Below, piece after piece: positions 1-12,593 of a stretch of 64,000 nucleotides of DNA (position 1 is the first letter of the stretch; each line of letters starts with the position of its first letter). Source of the stretch: Parasponia andersonii (lineage: Eukaryota; Streptophyta; Magnoliopsida; Rosales; Cannabaceae); the NCBI GenBank assembly GCA_002914805.1, contig JXTB01000487.1, forward strand, positions 120,525 through 184,524. Reading direction: 5' to 3'. Below the pieces are notes generated by a model. That model did no database searches, was not told where the DNA came from, and saw nothing but the letters and a program-made list of their open reading frames with translations. A program made the position numbers and the translations under genes.

Positions 1-112
1 TAGCCATTGGATCACCATTAGATAGTGATCCAACGGCTAAAAAAAAAATACCTACCCATAGGTAAAGAAAAAAAATACCTATTGGATTGGCAACCATATA
101 TATATATAATAT
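1..112 (+). repeat. Dispersed AT-rich repeat, copy 1 (cut by window edge)
   Basis: The stretch holds a short hairpin-like motif (CCATTGGATC and GATCCAACGG facing each other) followed by an A-run and a block ending in GGATTGGCAACCATATATAT. The same block, in the same orientation, recurs at about 12,405-12,475, just upstream of FtsZ1. A related motif (TTAGCCATTAGATCATC) occurs near 11,420. This suggests a small non-autonomous element family, but no target duplication is visible and the left end is cut by the window edge. Confidence 0.5.
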
Positions 113-385
113 ACTTTTTATGTATTTGAATATGTATTTTCAAAATATTTTGACCAATCATATTGACTAGGCCCAGAGTTTGGAATTGGATTAGGCTTGA
201 ATTTATTCTACAATCAAAACCCATCATTTTATGTTATAGAGCCAGATCCGTACCTGTTAACCCATTTAACCTTGGTCTAATTTATAGAGTCTATGCGTAA
301 AGATCTAAAGATAATTTAGTTATTTTCTATCAGTTTTTCCATTGTAGGTGACATGAGAATGTCATATTTTTTTCTCCATATTTCC

Positions 386-420
<35 letters not shown>

Positions 421-569
421 GGGTTCAGTATAAAAATAAAGAAAAAGAAAAAGACAAACAAGGTCATCTTTTCTGATCATATTATCACTATGATATATAA
501 AGGGTCCCTATCCAGTATCAAATATATACTCTATATATATAGATATATATGGCACCAATCTAGTAAGTA
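113..569. other. AT-rich intergenic DNA with a (TA)n tract
   Basis: No coding frame or RNA gene is recognisable. It contains a TA dinucleotide run at about 393-416 and further short TATA-like runs near 520-550. Confidence 0.6.
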
Positions 570-1040
570 TTTTTGTTCACTGTTCTTCACTCTTTTCTCG
601 AAAATTACAAGAGTTTCTTTAAGTCTCAAAGTGAGAGCAAATAGGGAATTACAGAGAGAGAATGTATAGTGGAGTGATTGTGAGATAAAAAAAATAATAA
701 GACTAAGCCCCTTTATATAGATGAAAGTAACTCAATATTTCCCAATTGCGAACGAAAAAGTACATAAATAGTAAATATAATTTTAGGTAACAATACAGAA
801 TTGGGTAATTAATAAACAAATTGTTTGGTTTTCACTCAGAAGCTTATTTCTCCTTTCTCGCGGGTCACCCATTTAAAGAAGCTTGACCTAATTTCCTTTT
901 CTGCTAGTCACACATTTAAAAATGCGAAATAGGTCGTACTTTGAACAAAAATGGCACACATGCGTCCCAACACATTTTATCTTAGTTATTGACTTTCTTT
1001 CTTTAGAATTGACTAATATGTAGAATTAAGATTGCATAAT
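570..1040 (-). mobile_element. LTR fragment, minus orientation, same broad family as 10,333-10,793
   Basis: Read on the minus strand, about 570-800 resembles the LTR at 10,333-10,793. Shared features are a TATA box in CATCTATATAAAGGGGC, a TCTCACAATCA stretch, TCTCTCTCTG-like pyrimidines, CTTTGAGACTTA and a final CACTGTT-like motif. The part beyond about 800 is more divergent, including a stretch like GAATTGGGTAATTA in the 29.7-kb solo LTR. The U5 end is missing at about 570 and the U3 end is not clear, so the right boundary is approximate. Confidence 0.6.
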
Positions 1041-2310
1041 AATTGCCCTTAGCTCCATCAGTTTTTCAAGACTGAGTGGAGTTTCCTACTCTGACAAGTG
1101 CGAGCTTAAGAGTACGAATTTTTAAAGTCATCTAAAAAATCTCGAAGAGTCACAAAAATATCAAGTCATATCTTTTTAGAATCACACGTATATTTTCCTG
1201 ACAGACATAATCACATGTCACTCTTTCCCAGAAAATTGGTGAAGCTTGAGGAAACTTCTCCGTTTCTCGAGTAGGTGTGATGATGATGATTATATCAGCT
1301 ATCATTTCACATCAAAACTTTTCATATTTCGAACACTAAATATTTTGATTTATAAAAATAAATCTCCCGCATGAATCTTAGTAATTAAATTTCAAAGATT
1401 AATTTCTTATCCTACAACCGAGATTTATTGAATCTTGAGATATATATAAAAGAGAATTCCCTCATCTTTTTTTTTTATTTTCATTTCCTCTAAAACTTCG
1501 AAACTCTTCAAGTTCTCAAAACTTTCTGAAACCTGACACTCTTCTTCTTCTCCAGTGACGTTAACCACCACTGTGGACTATCCAACAAACTTGATTATTA
1601 TTCCAAGTCCCATTTTCGGCAAGACTTCCAACAAAATTCAAGCATTCGGCTCTCTGTACAACTCAAATTCCCAGGTTGATTTCTCTTTTACCCCTTCTCA
1701 ATTTCTTTTTACAAAAATCCTGATTTTCTTTATACAAGCATGAATTTCTATAGATTTTTGAACTAGGAGTTATTGTTACCGTTTTCTTTATTAAACATAT
1801 TATTGAAACACTAGGATTGTTTTCATGGAACCAATTGCCCACTCAAACTTTTAATCTGAAAAATCATTAGGGAATCTAGTGAGTCAATGGGTTTAAATGA
1901 CAAACCCAGACATAACCTCTTCAATTCATTTGAAAATTTGGCCTAGATTCAGAGTAGGACGAATAATAGATGTGAGTCTAGTGAATCGACTGACGAGTAC
2001 CTTAGAAATCTATTCAAATTTGTCAAGCAAAAACCCATTGTATACGGATAAATCTATAGATTAATTAGACAAATTCAATTAGATCAGATAGACGAATAGG
2101 TAGAAGTTGGCGCAATTTTTAGGGTTTAGGATTCCTGGCCCCAAATTGTTATCATATCTTTGCTCGCATATAATGAGTATACCTACAAAAAAATAAACTA
2201 GCACGCTTATTCCTAGGTCACACTTAGGTTAGTATTATAAATCAATTCATAAATTTATTTGTAGAGCAATGCTCATATAAGACTAAATATATCCCATATT
2301 TCTTTCTCAG
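1041..2310. other. Unassigned repeat-like intergenic DNA upstream of the gypsy remnant
   Basis: A TATATATAAAAG motif near 1,440 followed by a pyrimidine-rich leader (CTTCTTCTTCTCC near 1,540) and a short open frame (1,555-1,743) looks like a transposon or gene leader, but no protein family is recognisable. It could be the 5' untranslated part of the adjacent gypsy element; no plus-oriented 5' LTR matching 10,333-10,793 was found here. Confidence 0.35.
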
Positions 2311-2982
2311 ATGTCTAGTAGCAAGGAGATTAGAAAGGGGAATGCATTCTCAAGGGAGCCATCATTCTTCGATGTGAGCATTAGCTCTATAGACCTCAAG
2401 GACTACATAGTGTAAGAGTCCGAAATAGAAATAACTAGAGCTAGACAAAATAGTCCTCGTATAGGTGACCGCCCTCAAGACCAATGGCCTCAACATATCA
2501 GGAACGCTTCTGAGTTCGCGAGAGGTTTTAATTACATAGAAGGCGATTGGTCATGCATCAATATAAGGACGAGTTGTACCATGAACAAGCACGAGAAAAT
2601 TATACATGACTACAAAATTGACATACCTCTTTGCCTTCCAACAGAGTTTAATCGACCACACACCCCTCCTCATAGCACGACCTCCTTATCAGAGGTAATC
2701 CTTAGATGTGGCATCCATCTTCTTCTTTACCCATACATTAAGTCGATCATCGACTATTATGGAGTTGTTCCCTTCCAACTAACTCCAAACATATATAGAT
2801 ACATGTTAGGCCTATATATATTATATCACAAATTAGGTTTAGAATCTCCCACACCTGAGGAGTTTGCTTGGTTATACCAAGTGAAATCGAACTCATTTGA
2901 CTTCGGCTTCTTTTATGCAAGTAAATGGTTGAATCAGGTGATCAAAACAATACATGGGGTTCAAAACAATATAGGAAAATAG
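2311..2982 (+). pseudogene. Gypsy-associated plant domain ('putative gypsy type transposon' family), broken
   Basis: A reading frame begins at ATG 2,311 (MSSSKEIRKG) and stops after about 34 codons. The frame 2,581-2,982 encodes 133 residues with the order expected for the plant family called putative gypsy type transposon (PF04195, recalled, not searched): a hydrophobic stretch (YPYIKSIIDYYGVVPFQL), then TPNIYRYMLGLYIL, then SPTPEEFAWLY. This domain typically sits upstream of gag in one class of plant gypsy elements. It is split by the early stop. Confidence 0.55.
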
Positions 2983-4430
2983 AAAAATCTATTTTTGCAC
3001 TTTAAATATACAGATAATGGGTTCTTCTAAAACCTCGATAGGTAGCTTTAGCTGATCGCATTTTAATGTATATATGTTCCTCTTTATTTGATCGTATTTT
3101 CCTATCATCATAGATAACAAGGAGCGTTTGGAACTAAACAAGGAACAGCTTGCCTGAGTTTACAAAATAAATGACCTTTCGATCAAAGAATTTGACTAGA
3201 AGAGACTTGGGACAACGCAGAATTTAGTTGCCAGCAGGTTGTTTCCTAAGATCGCCGCTTTTCCACACTTTACTAACCATCCAACCAAACCTTTGAGCTC
3301 GAAGAAATAGAAGGGTGCGACTACTACTTCCAAATCTAGGAAACGAAAAGCACCTAGTGCTCCTTCTGCTCAACGAATATCCCCAATAGCTTTATCTCCA
3401 TAAGCTTCTTAACTACAAACTTCAGAAGGTCGATTTGTTTTTATTACTATTTTTCTTCTTAGCGCATCATAAGCCTTGCATTTTAACTCATCTTAAAATA
3501 CAAATATGATGAGGTCTAAGAGCTCTACCATCAACATGGGTCCTCGATCAAATAATGGCAAATACTAGAAACACCACTAAAAACTGGAGTCAGCCAAAGT
3601 CAACCTCAGAATGCTACTGCTGCACAGGTTAATCCCACTCAGGATCAATCAGCCGTGACCGCACTTAGGGAGAACATCATTCAAAGACAAGATCGTATGG
3701 AGAATGCTCTAGCAAAACTTCAACAAATAACCAATCAAATTAATGATTCAATGAAGCAACTTGCTAAAGGATAGATGGTGACTCCACCACAATAAGAGTG
3801 TCCAAGAGATCGCCCTGCTCAACGACCTGAAAAAGGAATTCACATCCAAGAGATAAGAAATTACAACCAGACTAGAACCCAATAAGAAAGCCATATAGGT
3901 CGCACTTTTAAAGGAAAGGTAAGGCCACAGACTTACCACAGGAGTCTGGCACCAGGAGTTCAAGTACAGACTGTAATTATGGACAACCCTCTAGGAGAGT
4001 CCCTATCAGCCGCGATCATTAGAACAATGAACAGAAGATAAGCAAGGAACTAAGATAGAACTCTGCAGACCTGAGACCACACTTAGAACAACGATATCGA
4101 GGTAATTATGAGTAATCCACATTGTATCATAGCAACCAAACATCATCACATCAAACAGTTTTAATAGAATCTTTTCAAAGATCGCTACAAATCCTACCTA
4201 AACAACTTGTCTCACGTCATGATAATAGCAACAAAAGACTACCATTATCACTAATAAGAGATAATATCCTTCCACCTAACATCGATGTTCATAATTTGAG
4301 GATCGCATTAGATGCACTTACTGGATGGGATAATGAGCTCGTGGATGGATACCGTCAATTGCTATTCAATGAAGTAGTTTAAGCTTTTGCATTACTTGTT
4401 GGATTAAAATTTTTCACCATAAATACCGTT

Positions 4431-4990
4431 GATGGAAAAACTGATCCACAGGATCATATGGATCACTTTAATGATCTGATGGAACTCCATTGGGTTGATG
4501 ATCTTGCACGTTGTAGATGTTTTGTTGTAATCCTCACAGGTGCGGTAAAAAGTTGGTTTCGAGGACTTTAGCCTAGTTCAATCTCGTCCTGATAGCAACT
4601 TCAAACTGCATTCTTGAGACAATTTCAAACTGCAAAGAACTTTACTATTCCTTTAGTTAATATATCTACCATTTGATAAGGTCCAGAGGAAACTCTGGGA
4701 TCATACCTCGACCGTTTCTTTTCAGAATTGGAAAAATTCAACAACCTTCTTAAAGAAAGAGTCCTAACTTTGATGATAGCTGAGTGTGACTAAAGACTAA
4801 ACTCTAGGAAGAATTACTAGAGCAAGAATGTAGAACTTTCGAAGACTTTTACCAGAGAGGTAGTAGACATCTAAGGATAGAATTTTCTCGAGAAAATCTC
4901 CATGAAACTAAGAAGGAAGAAGGAAAGGATACAACCAAAGATGTGACCACAACAGCCAATGGTAACGATAATAAGAAGTCAAAAAAGGAA
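4431..4990 (+). pseudogene. Retrotransposon gag fragment
   Basis: From 4,431 the plus frame reads DPQDHMDHFNDLMELH, then ARCRCFVVILTGAVKSWF, the usual gag core (DP..H...F then C..F...L.G.A..WF), and then meets a stop codon. Downstream, 4,620-4,990 continues with gag-like and basic, lysine-rich sequence in changing frames. The zinc knuckle was not recognised. Confidence 0.65.
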
Positions 4991-5519
4991 AAACAAGCAA
5001 ACAACTAAAAAATAGTTATATCCAGTTAAGTGAACCCATAGATCATATCTATGCAATCATGAATCAGCAAGAACAATATCGGTAACTGGAGCCAATCAAA
5101 CTGGATAGGGCAAAACATGATTCCACTAAGTTCTACCGATATCATAACGACATAAGACACCATACCAACATCTGATATGCCCTGAAAGATGAAATTGAGA
5201 GGTTAATTAGAGAAGGTATACTAGGCAAAATAGTGGGGTGAGAGAATATAACCAACAACAACCTCCAGATACTCAATGCAAAGTAGAACCATTTTCATAG
5301 GCTCGTATATTAGTGGAGATTCAAGGAGGGTGTAAGATAGATATGCACGAGAAGCTCGACAACAACCATTGACTAATATGATATCTACAGAAGCTTCAAC
5401 AAATACCAAATATGGACATCACCTTTATGGAGCGGGATGCTAAGGAGATCCATTACCCGAGCGGGATGCACTCGTTATAAAAATCAACTGTGGTAGACAC
5501 GACGAGTATTAGTCAATAA

Positions 5520-5900
5520 TAAGAGCATTGTCGATATCCTGTACTATGATGCTTTCAAAAAGATGGGGTTGAGTAATGGTGATTTAAAACCCGTTGTCAC
5601 TTTACTCAATGGATTTACTGGCGATAGCATAATACCAAGGGACATGATTGAGTTGGTGGTGAATGTTGGGATCTATCCCAGAGTTTCAATAGTAATGACT
5701 CAATTTTCGGTAGTAGATTGCCCGTTAACATTTAATGTTGTATTAGGAAGACAACTTTTGAGGGAACTATAAGTTGTTACCTCAATTTATCATCTCACTA
5801 TGAAGTTTCAAACTCACCATGGAGTAGGCAAAGTACGAGGTAATCAATATGATGCACGGTCCTGCTATAACAATTCTTTGAAACTCATAACGAAAGAAAT
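5520..5900 (+). pseudogene. Retrotransposon aspartic protease fragment
   Basis: The frame at 5,563-5,772, extended upstream by LYYDAFKKMGL, carries typical gypsy protease C-terminal features: LNGFTGDSIIPRDMIEL, YPRVSIVMTQFSVVD and VVLGRQLLREL. It continues after a stop with TSIYHLTMKF. The catalytic DTG triad end is not preserved in a readable form. Confidence 0.7.
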
Positions 5901-6189
5901 TACACCTTACACAATGATGGTCTAACAACATAAAGAAATGTCAAGAGAAATATCAATTGATGATCTAGACCCACGAAAGGACTAAGAAGACTTGACAATC
6001 GATGAGTCTTCGAAGGTATTAAAAATCGGTGTGAAACTTCAAGAATCAGTGCGAATTGAGTTGGTCACATTCCTAAAAGCAAATTTGGAAGTCTTCACAT
6101 GGCAACATTCAGATAAGGTGAGGATTAATCTGAATATTATGTATCATTGTCTCAATATCAATATAACAAAGAAGCCCATACGGTAAAAA

Positions 6190-8090
6190 TGAAGAGCGAT
6201 AGATCCAGAACATTACGTCGCATTAAAGGAAGAAGTTGAGAAGCTGCTTAAAATTAGACTCATCAGGGAATCTTTTTATCCAAACTAGCTTGCATATCTA
6301 ATTTTGGTGAAGAAACCCAATGGAAAGAGGAGAACCTGCATCAATTTCATTAATCTTAATAAAGCATATCTGAAAGATAGTTTTCCACTTCCAAGAATCG
6401 ACCAACTCATAGATGCAATGTCTAGACATGAACTATTGAGCTTCATAGATGCATATTCTGGATACAATTAAATTCCTATGTATGAGCTAGATGAAGAGCA
6501 TACCTCGTTCATCACTGATAGAAGATTATATTGGTACAAGAAAATGTCCTTCGAACTCATCAATAAAGAAGCAACTTATCAACGTCTTGTCAATATGATA
6601 TTTGCAAAATAAATTGGCAAGACAATGGTAGTGTATGTTGATAACATGTTGGCGTAGTTGAAGAAAGCTAAAAATGACGTCAAGTACCTTGATGAGATGT
6701 TCAGAATTCTTTGAAAGTATACAAGAAAATGTCCTTCGAACTCATCAACAAAGAAGCAAATTATCAACGTCTTGTCAATATGATATTTGCAAAATAAATT
6801 GGCAAGACAATGGTAGTTTATGTTGATGACACGTTGGTAAAGTTGAAGAAAGCTAAAGATGACGTCAAGTACCTTGATGAGATGTTCAGAATTCTTTGAA
6901 AGTATTAGATAAAGCTGAACCTCCAGAAATATGCATTTAGGGTAAGAGCTGGGAAGTTTATAAGATTAATAGTCAATCAATAAGGTATCGAAGCTAATTC
7001 TTAGAAGATCCAAATATTGATTGACATGCAATCACTCACCACAAACCCAAAGATGTGCAGAGCCTGGCGAGAAGAGTGGTTGTACAGAGCTGACTTGTCT
7101 CAATATCAACTAACAAATGCCAACCATTCTTCGAGGTGCTAAAGGGATCGAAGAAGTTTGAGTGGACTGAGAAGTGCGAGCACGCATTCCAAGATTTGAA
7201 GAAATACTTGGGTTCTCCTTCACTCTTGTCGAAGCCAAAAACCGGGAGAAAGGTTGTACTTGTACCTCGTTGTTTCCAAGTATGCGACAAGTGCTGCATT
7301 AATTCGAGAGGAAAAAAATATACAACTACGTATATATTATGTCAGTAAAAGACTATTCGATACCAAGGCGAAGTATCCAAAGATAGAAAAGTTGGCAGTA
7401 GCACTTGACATTGCATCTAGGATGCTTTGACCATACTTCCATGCATATTCCATCGAAGTTTTCATGAATTTTTCATTGAAATAGGTTTTGCAAAAGCCAG
7501 AAGCATCAAGATGATTACTCAAGTGAGTTATTGAGTTGAGCCAATTTGACATCAAGTTTCGACCACACACTGTCGTCAAAGGTCAAGCTCTGGTAAATTT
7601 TACTGTAGAGTTCACTTATAATGTCAATCTTCCTATAAAAGTGATTAAAAAACCTATTTTAGATTTGTTGAAGTTGTGGAAGCTTTATGTGGATGGATCA
7701 TCAAATGAAAACAAAACTAGTGCAGGCTTGATATTAATTAGTCTAGAGAGGCATGATATTCATTGCGCACTTCACTTTATATTTTCAGTATCAAATAATG
7801 AAGGAGAATACGAGGCACTGATTATTAGACTTAAGCTTACATAAGAGATGAAGTGAGAGATAATCAAGGTGTTCAGTGATTTCTAATTAGTTGTTTGCAA
7901 AGTAATTAGTAATTATCAAGCAAGAGGAGGGAAGATGTTAGCCTATTTACAAGAAGTATAACGTCTCTTCTCAATGTTTATTGCATATAGTATTCAGTTA
8001 CTTCTTCGTAGGAAAAATAGCCAAACAGATGCCTTAACTAAATTGACCTCAACGAAAGATATAGGGTTACTAAAGTTGATAATCACTATC
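6190..8090 (+). pseudogene. Reverse transcriptase and RNase H fragment with an internal 185-bp tandem duplication
   Basis: The frame starts with AIDPEHYVALKEEVEKLL, then the RT core (LVKKPNGKRRTCINF, FPLPRIDQLIDAM, LSFIDAYSGYN). The active-site box occurs twice because 6,536-6,720 is repeated directly at 6,721-6,905. The first copy reads YVDN (6,634-6,645) and the second YVDD (6,819-6,830). Connection and RNase H sequence follows at 7,136-8,090, including LYVDGSSNENK, NNEGEYEALI and a GKMLAYLQEV stretch. Numerous stops make it non-functional. Confidence 0.85.
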
Positions 8091-8100
8091 AATGTGCTTG

Positions 8101-10332
8101 TGTAGGTGAGAAAAATTTGATAGTTGGCTCACTCTTATGGTTAAGGGACGCCTCTCTAGGTTGAGAATATATACATTTCATGGTCGAGATATATTTTTAT
8201 AAGATTGAATGAATGCAATTATGCGACTTCGACAAGATCTTCATTCAGTTGATCATACCTTGACAAAATCTCTATTTGGTCCATGAGCTCTTCATATTCA
8301 AGCTTCCTATCATATTTGAGCTCCCTATTACAAGAGCTCTCCAATATATTCGAACTCCTCACTATCTTTGATCTCGATGAGATCTTCACTCTGTTCCTTA
8401 GACCTTCAAGATCATTGGATTATTAAACTTTCTATTACACAAGCTTTCTTCCATGCTCAAATTCATTATCTTCGACCTAGACAAGATCGTCACTCAGTTT
8501 TAAAAACCTCGACAAGATCGCCACTCGTTCATTGAGCTCTCCATATTTAGGCTCCATAATATTCGAGCTCCATCATATTTGAGTTCTCCAAGTACGAGTT
8601 CTTCATACTATATGAATTTTCATCACTATTATCAGTAATTCTTCTCAAGTCTCTTCATCTCATATAGACTATTATGTAACTGCTAACTCGTGGGGCATCT
8701 TTATATATTTTAATGACTCCATCAATAAAAGTTTATGTATTTTTTTCATGCGATCTATCTTCATTCTTATGCATTGTCTACTTATAATTTTATGGCAATT
8801 ATTGCAACACCATAAAACTGGGGAGACAATAGGATTATTCGTCATTCCAATTTATTAATAAAGGCATTATTCCTTCAATTTATCATCTTGATACATCTTA
8901 TTCTATTGGTTCATCTTTTATAGTTTTATGGTCGTCTTTGAACACTGTAAAACTCGGGAGGTAGTGGGATCAGATTAAGTAATCTCATTTTCACTTCTTA
9001 AGAAACTGTACAAAGGTTCATTTAGAGAAGTTGGAATTTTAAATCGACGAATTTTTAAAATTTCTAAAAATCTTAGGATTTACTCCTCACTTTATACCTT
9101 AGCATGTCGTATCACGCGATATCCTTCTTCGAACAAACAAGTGACTAAGCAAAACATCCATAGTTCGATGTGATATATTGCTATTCATTCTATTTTGCAT
9201 CACTCACGCTCATTTTTCATAAGTAACTTAACCTATTCTACTACTTAAACCCCATTTTAAGTTATTGGATTCAAATCGTAAGAGTGTAAAGATTTTTCTA
9301 ACTTATTTTTAAGTTATTGATATGACATGGAATTCTGAATCTTTAGAATGACATAACAGTTCCTATAAGTTTATATCTTATGGAAGATTTTCAAACATGG
9401 AATTTTAAGTTAATATACAAGATGGCCTAATCTATGATTTACATCCAATTGAATAACGAGTTATGGATCTATCCTATGGAACAGCTTGATTCTTATTTTA
9501 TAAAGAAAAACATCTTAAGAAAATACGAGCTCAACCAAAAAGCGTGACCTAAGGGTCAAGTGTTTTTTACATCTTTCTTTATTTTCAATATTTTTTAGAT
9601 CTTCTAACATTTTGCAGGAAAATTCGAACTACGACACCCTTTTAAACTGCTAAGAGGCATAAAAAGAGTTCTTTTTATTCACTAATTCAACTACTGTGAG
9701 CTATTCTTTAACGATATCAGTGTCATCAATCATATCTTTACAGTAGCACACCTTGTTTTGTTTGTTGGGGACTTTGTTAACTGCCTTTAGGATTTCAATA
9801 TAAAAGCATCATGTCTAGATCGAGGCTTTCAGAATAAAAAGCATACTTCTATAATATGAGCAATCTCAAATTTATGATTAAGAAAAGTTTTTCTTTGAAA
9901 GACTTTGCAACCTCTTAAGCACTCTAATAGTAAACAGTTATATCGACAACAACATAATTATTAAGAGTTTCTTACTTCTCCATAAGTTTCTATGGAAAAT
10001 CAATGAGATCAGTTTTTAGTCTCATACTTCACTTTTGCTATTGCTATTAGAGAAGCGGTGTTTTTCAGCTTATTAAGAGTTCGCTCACACAAAATGTTAA
10101 CTCATCTATCTATGAGAAAAAGACGTCAACAAGAGTATGGTTATACTATTTGATCACTATTTTACACCTATCAACTCAATCGTCAACATCATCAAAGAAG
10201 AATATAGAGAACTTACAACAGGTTTAATTGAAGACTTGAGCACGAACTATTGATTATAATGGCATGTGGTCAACTATTTTATCAAAGAAAACTTTCAATA
10301 TGTCAAGGACGCATTAAAAACTAAAGGGATAT
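8101..10332. other. Non-coding stretch between the RNase H remnant and the LTR, with degenerate short repeats
   Basis: No integrase or other coding sequence could be recognised. At about 8,220-8,610 there is a degenerate array built from GACAAGATC(T/G)TCACT, GAGCTC and CATATTTGAGCTCC-like words. Two motifs, ATAAAACTGGGGAG near 8,813 and GTAAAACTCGGGAGG near 8,946, resemble each other. Just before the LTR, ACTAAAGGGATAT could be a weak polypurine tract. Probably the 3' untranslated part of the gypsy element. Confidence 0.5.
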
Positions 10333-10793
10333 TGTTGTGTGGTTTTTTAACTATCACAAATAATTGACCTACCTAATCCCCAAAAGGCAATTAGCTAATT
10401 GAAGATGAGATAATTACCTATTATTATGTAGTCACCTAATCTCAATATTATATTATATTTTATCATATAGTTCCTATTCACAAAATTAGGAAACCTAAAG
10501 TCACATTCATCTATATAAATGGGGCTCAGTCTCATAATGTTTCATCTCACAATCATTTTATTATACATTTTCTCTCTCTGCAACTCTCTTTTTGCTATCA
10601 CTTTGAGACTTAGAGAAATTTTTGTAATTCTCTAGAAAATAGTGAAAAACAGTAAATGTAAGCTCAATTTTTTTAGGATTAAACTATTATAAAATTATTG
10701 TCTCTTTACTTTGCTTTATTTTTCAATTCATTTCACACATAAGTTACATCTCATAAATCTCAAAATTCATTGTTGACAAAACCTCCATCAACA
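10333..10793 (+). mobile_element. LTR, plus orientation (candidate 3' LTR of the gypsy remnant)
   Basis: The 461-bp stretch begins TGTTGTGTGG and ends CTCCATCAACA, giving TG...CA termini. It contains a TATA box (CTATATAAATGGGG near 10,513), a pyrimidine-rich leader (TTTTCTCTCTCTGC) and U5-like sequence. It is a divergent relative of the solo LTR at 29,744-30,527, read in the opposite strand. The 5-bp flanks (GATAT and TTAAA) do not match, so it is not a clean solo LTR; it may be the 3' LTR of the upstream gypsy remnant. Confidence 0.7.
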
Positions 10794-12233
10794 TTAAATG
10801 TTTCATATACAAGCAAAAATGATAAACATCATATATTTTTCTCCTATAATTGCATTCAATTAATCGATTAACTTAGAAATGTCCTAAATTTAGTACTTGA
10901 ACAGCTGAACTATGTTATTTTTATCCTCATTTGGTTCCTCAACCTTAAAAGTTAAAATGTCATTTTGTTGCGGGTTTTTTTTTTTTTTTTGGTCTCACAT
11001 TGGGACATGGTTTACAATAGAATAGCTAAAATTGAAATTAATATCCCAAATTAAGACAAAAAGAAATAATTTTGAGTAATAAATGTGGTATTTGAATGAT
11101 TCACGGACCAAACAAAGACAAACCATAGTTCAAGATTGAACGTAAGACATCTTGAAAGTCGATGACAGTAAGATTTGGGTTAATTTACAAGGTCTAAAAG
11201 AATAAGCGTAAATTATTAGAATTATATGATACCTCCTTTTTCGTAAGAGGAAATATGGTGTCGCTATTTAAGAAGGTTACAACTACATGTTGTTCTTGGA
11301 AGTAAGAAAAGGAAATTGAAATTTGTTCTATGAATAATATACAACAAGATGACTCATGTATATCTCATCATACTACTTAAGTATTACAGATATATTCAAT
11401 TTAATAAGTATTCTTTTTTTAGCCATTAGATCATCATTTAACGGTGATTCAACGATTATAATGAGATGCATGAAAAGATATACATTATTGATGTTATTTC
11501 TCTCTTTTATTTTTTACTATAAAAAATGTACACGATAAATTTTTATCGGCCAAAATGATACTTATGTATAAATAAAATATATATATCTAGAGAATATGTT
11601 GTAAATACTATATTACTCTATATGCATGTTGAAAAAATCGCTATTGATTTATTTTCTTTCACATTTATTTAGATTTTTTTTTTTCAAGTATCCTTGCCCT
11701 TGAATTGAAGAGCCTGATATAAGCAAAATAATAACAATAATAATCATAACAATAGTAATAGTATAGTAGTAACGTAAACAATGAAAAGGAAAGAAAAAAG
11801 ATTTATTCAGCTTGAATAAAAAGTTGATAAAATAAAATAAAATAATGAAAAAGAGAGAAAATAAAAGATTGTATCCATTTTTTTAAATAATAATATAAAT
11901 ATAAAGAAAATAAAGGATTGATTTAGAATTTCAAATCCTACCTAAGAACAATTTTTATATAAAAAGTTGATAATATAAAACAATTTATTTTATAAATTTA
12001 AGTTATTTTTCAATTTTTAGAATATAATTCGAATTTTATATATATCCAAAATATATATGTAAGACACTAATTTACTAAGTATTTTTTTTATTTATATATA
12101 ACATTATTTTAGTTAATAAAAATTTATTATGTACATTATATTATATTAAAAAAATTTATGTATTTCCTATTAAATCATCTTTATACAATAATCTAATGAT
12201 TAAAAAAAATATCTAAAAATAATCAGCTGAAAA

Positions 12234-12264
<31 letters not shown>

Positions 12265-12404
12265 GGACACCAGTAGGTATTTTTTTTTTATACCTATACA
12301 TAGGTATCAATTTGGTCAATGAAAATTTAGCATGCACATTTTTTTATTATAAAAAATAAGAGAGAGAAAGAACATTAATAATGCACGTCTTTTCATGTAC
12401 TTCA
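10794..12404. repeat. AT-rich spacer with an inverted-repeat pair
   Basis: The block at about 11,463-11,545 (GAGATGCATGAAAAGATATAC ... TTTTTTACTATAAAAAATGTAC) is imperfectly repeated in inverted orientation at about 12,320-12,405, roughly 0.9 kb apart. The interior is extremely AT-rich with no coding potential. The pair may be the ends of a non-autonomous DNA element, but no terminal repeat or target duplication can be pinned down. Confidence 0.45.
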
Positions 12405-12475
12405 TTAAAAAAAAAATACTTACCCATAAGTAAAGAAAAAAAATACCTATTGGATTGGCAACCATATATATATTG
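12405..12475 (+). repeat. Dispersed AT-rich repeat, copy 2, close upstream of FtsZ1
   Basis: Matches about 41-110 almost base for base in the same orientation (TACCCATA(A/G)GTAAAG, A-run, ATTGGATTGGCAACC, TATA run). It ends about 120 bp before the FtsZ1 start codon and so lies in the proximal promoter or at the transcript start. Confidence 0.6.
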
Positions 12476-12593
12476 GTCGTATATTTTTCTAAAACCCTAA
12501 GAAAACCCATTTCTATCTTTTAATCGTTTGGAAAGAGAGACCGAGTGAGTGACAGTGAGTGAGTGACAGAGAGTGAGGTCCGGGAAGGAAAGG

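Larger units (their letters stand above)
2311..8100 (+). mobile_element. Decayed Ty3/gypsy retrotransposon internal region
   Basis: In plus-strand order there are recognisable remnants of a gypsy-type N-terminal domain, gag, aspartic protease, reverse transcriptase and RNase H. All are interrupted by many stop codons and frameshifts, so nothing here can encode a working polyprotein. No integrase was recognised downstream of RNase H. The LTR at 10,333-10,793 has the right orientation to be the 3' LTR, but a matching 5' LTR is absent. This is an old, non-mobile copy. Confidence 0.85.

Noticed and set aside
1440..1760. A short plant gene beginning with TATATATAAAAG and a leader near 1,500
   Set aside because: Only a 62-codon frame with no recognisable domain; more likely part of repeat DNA.
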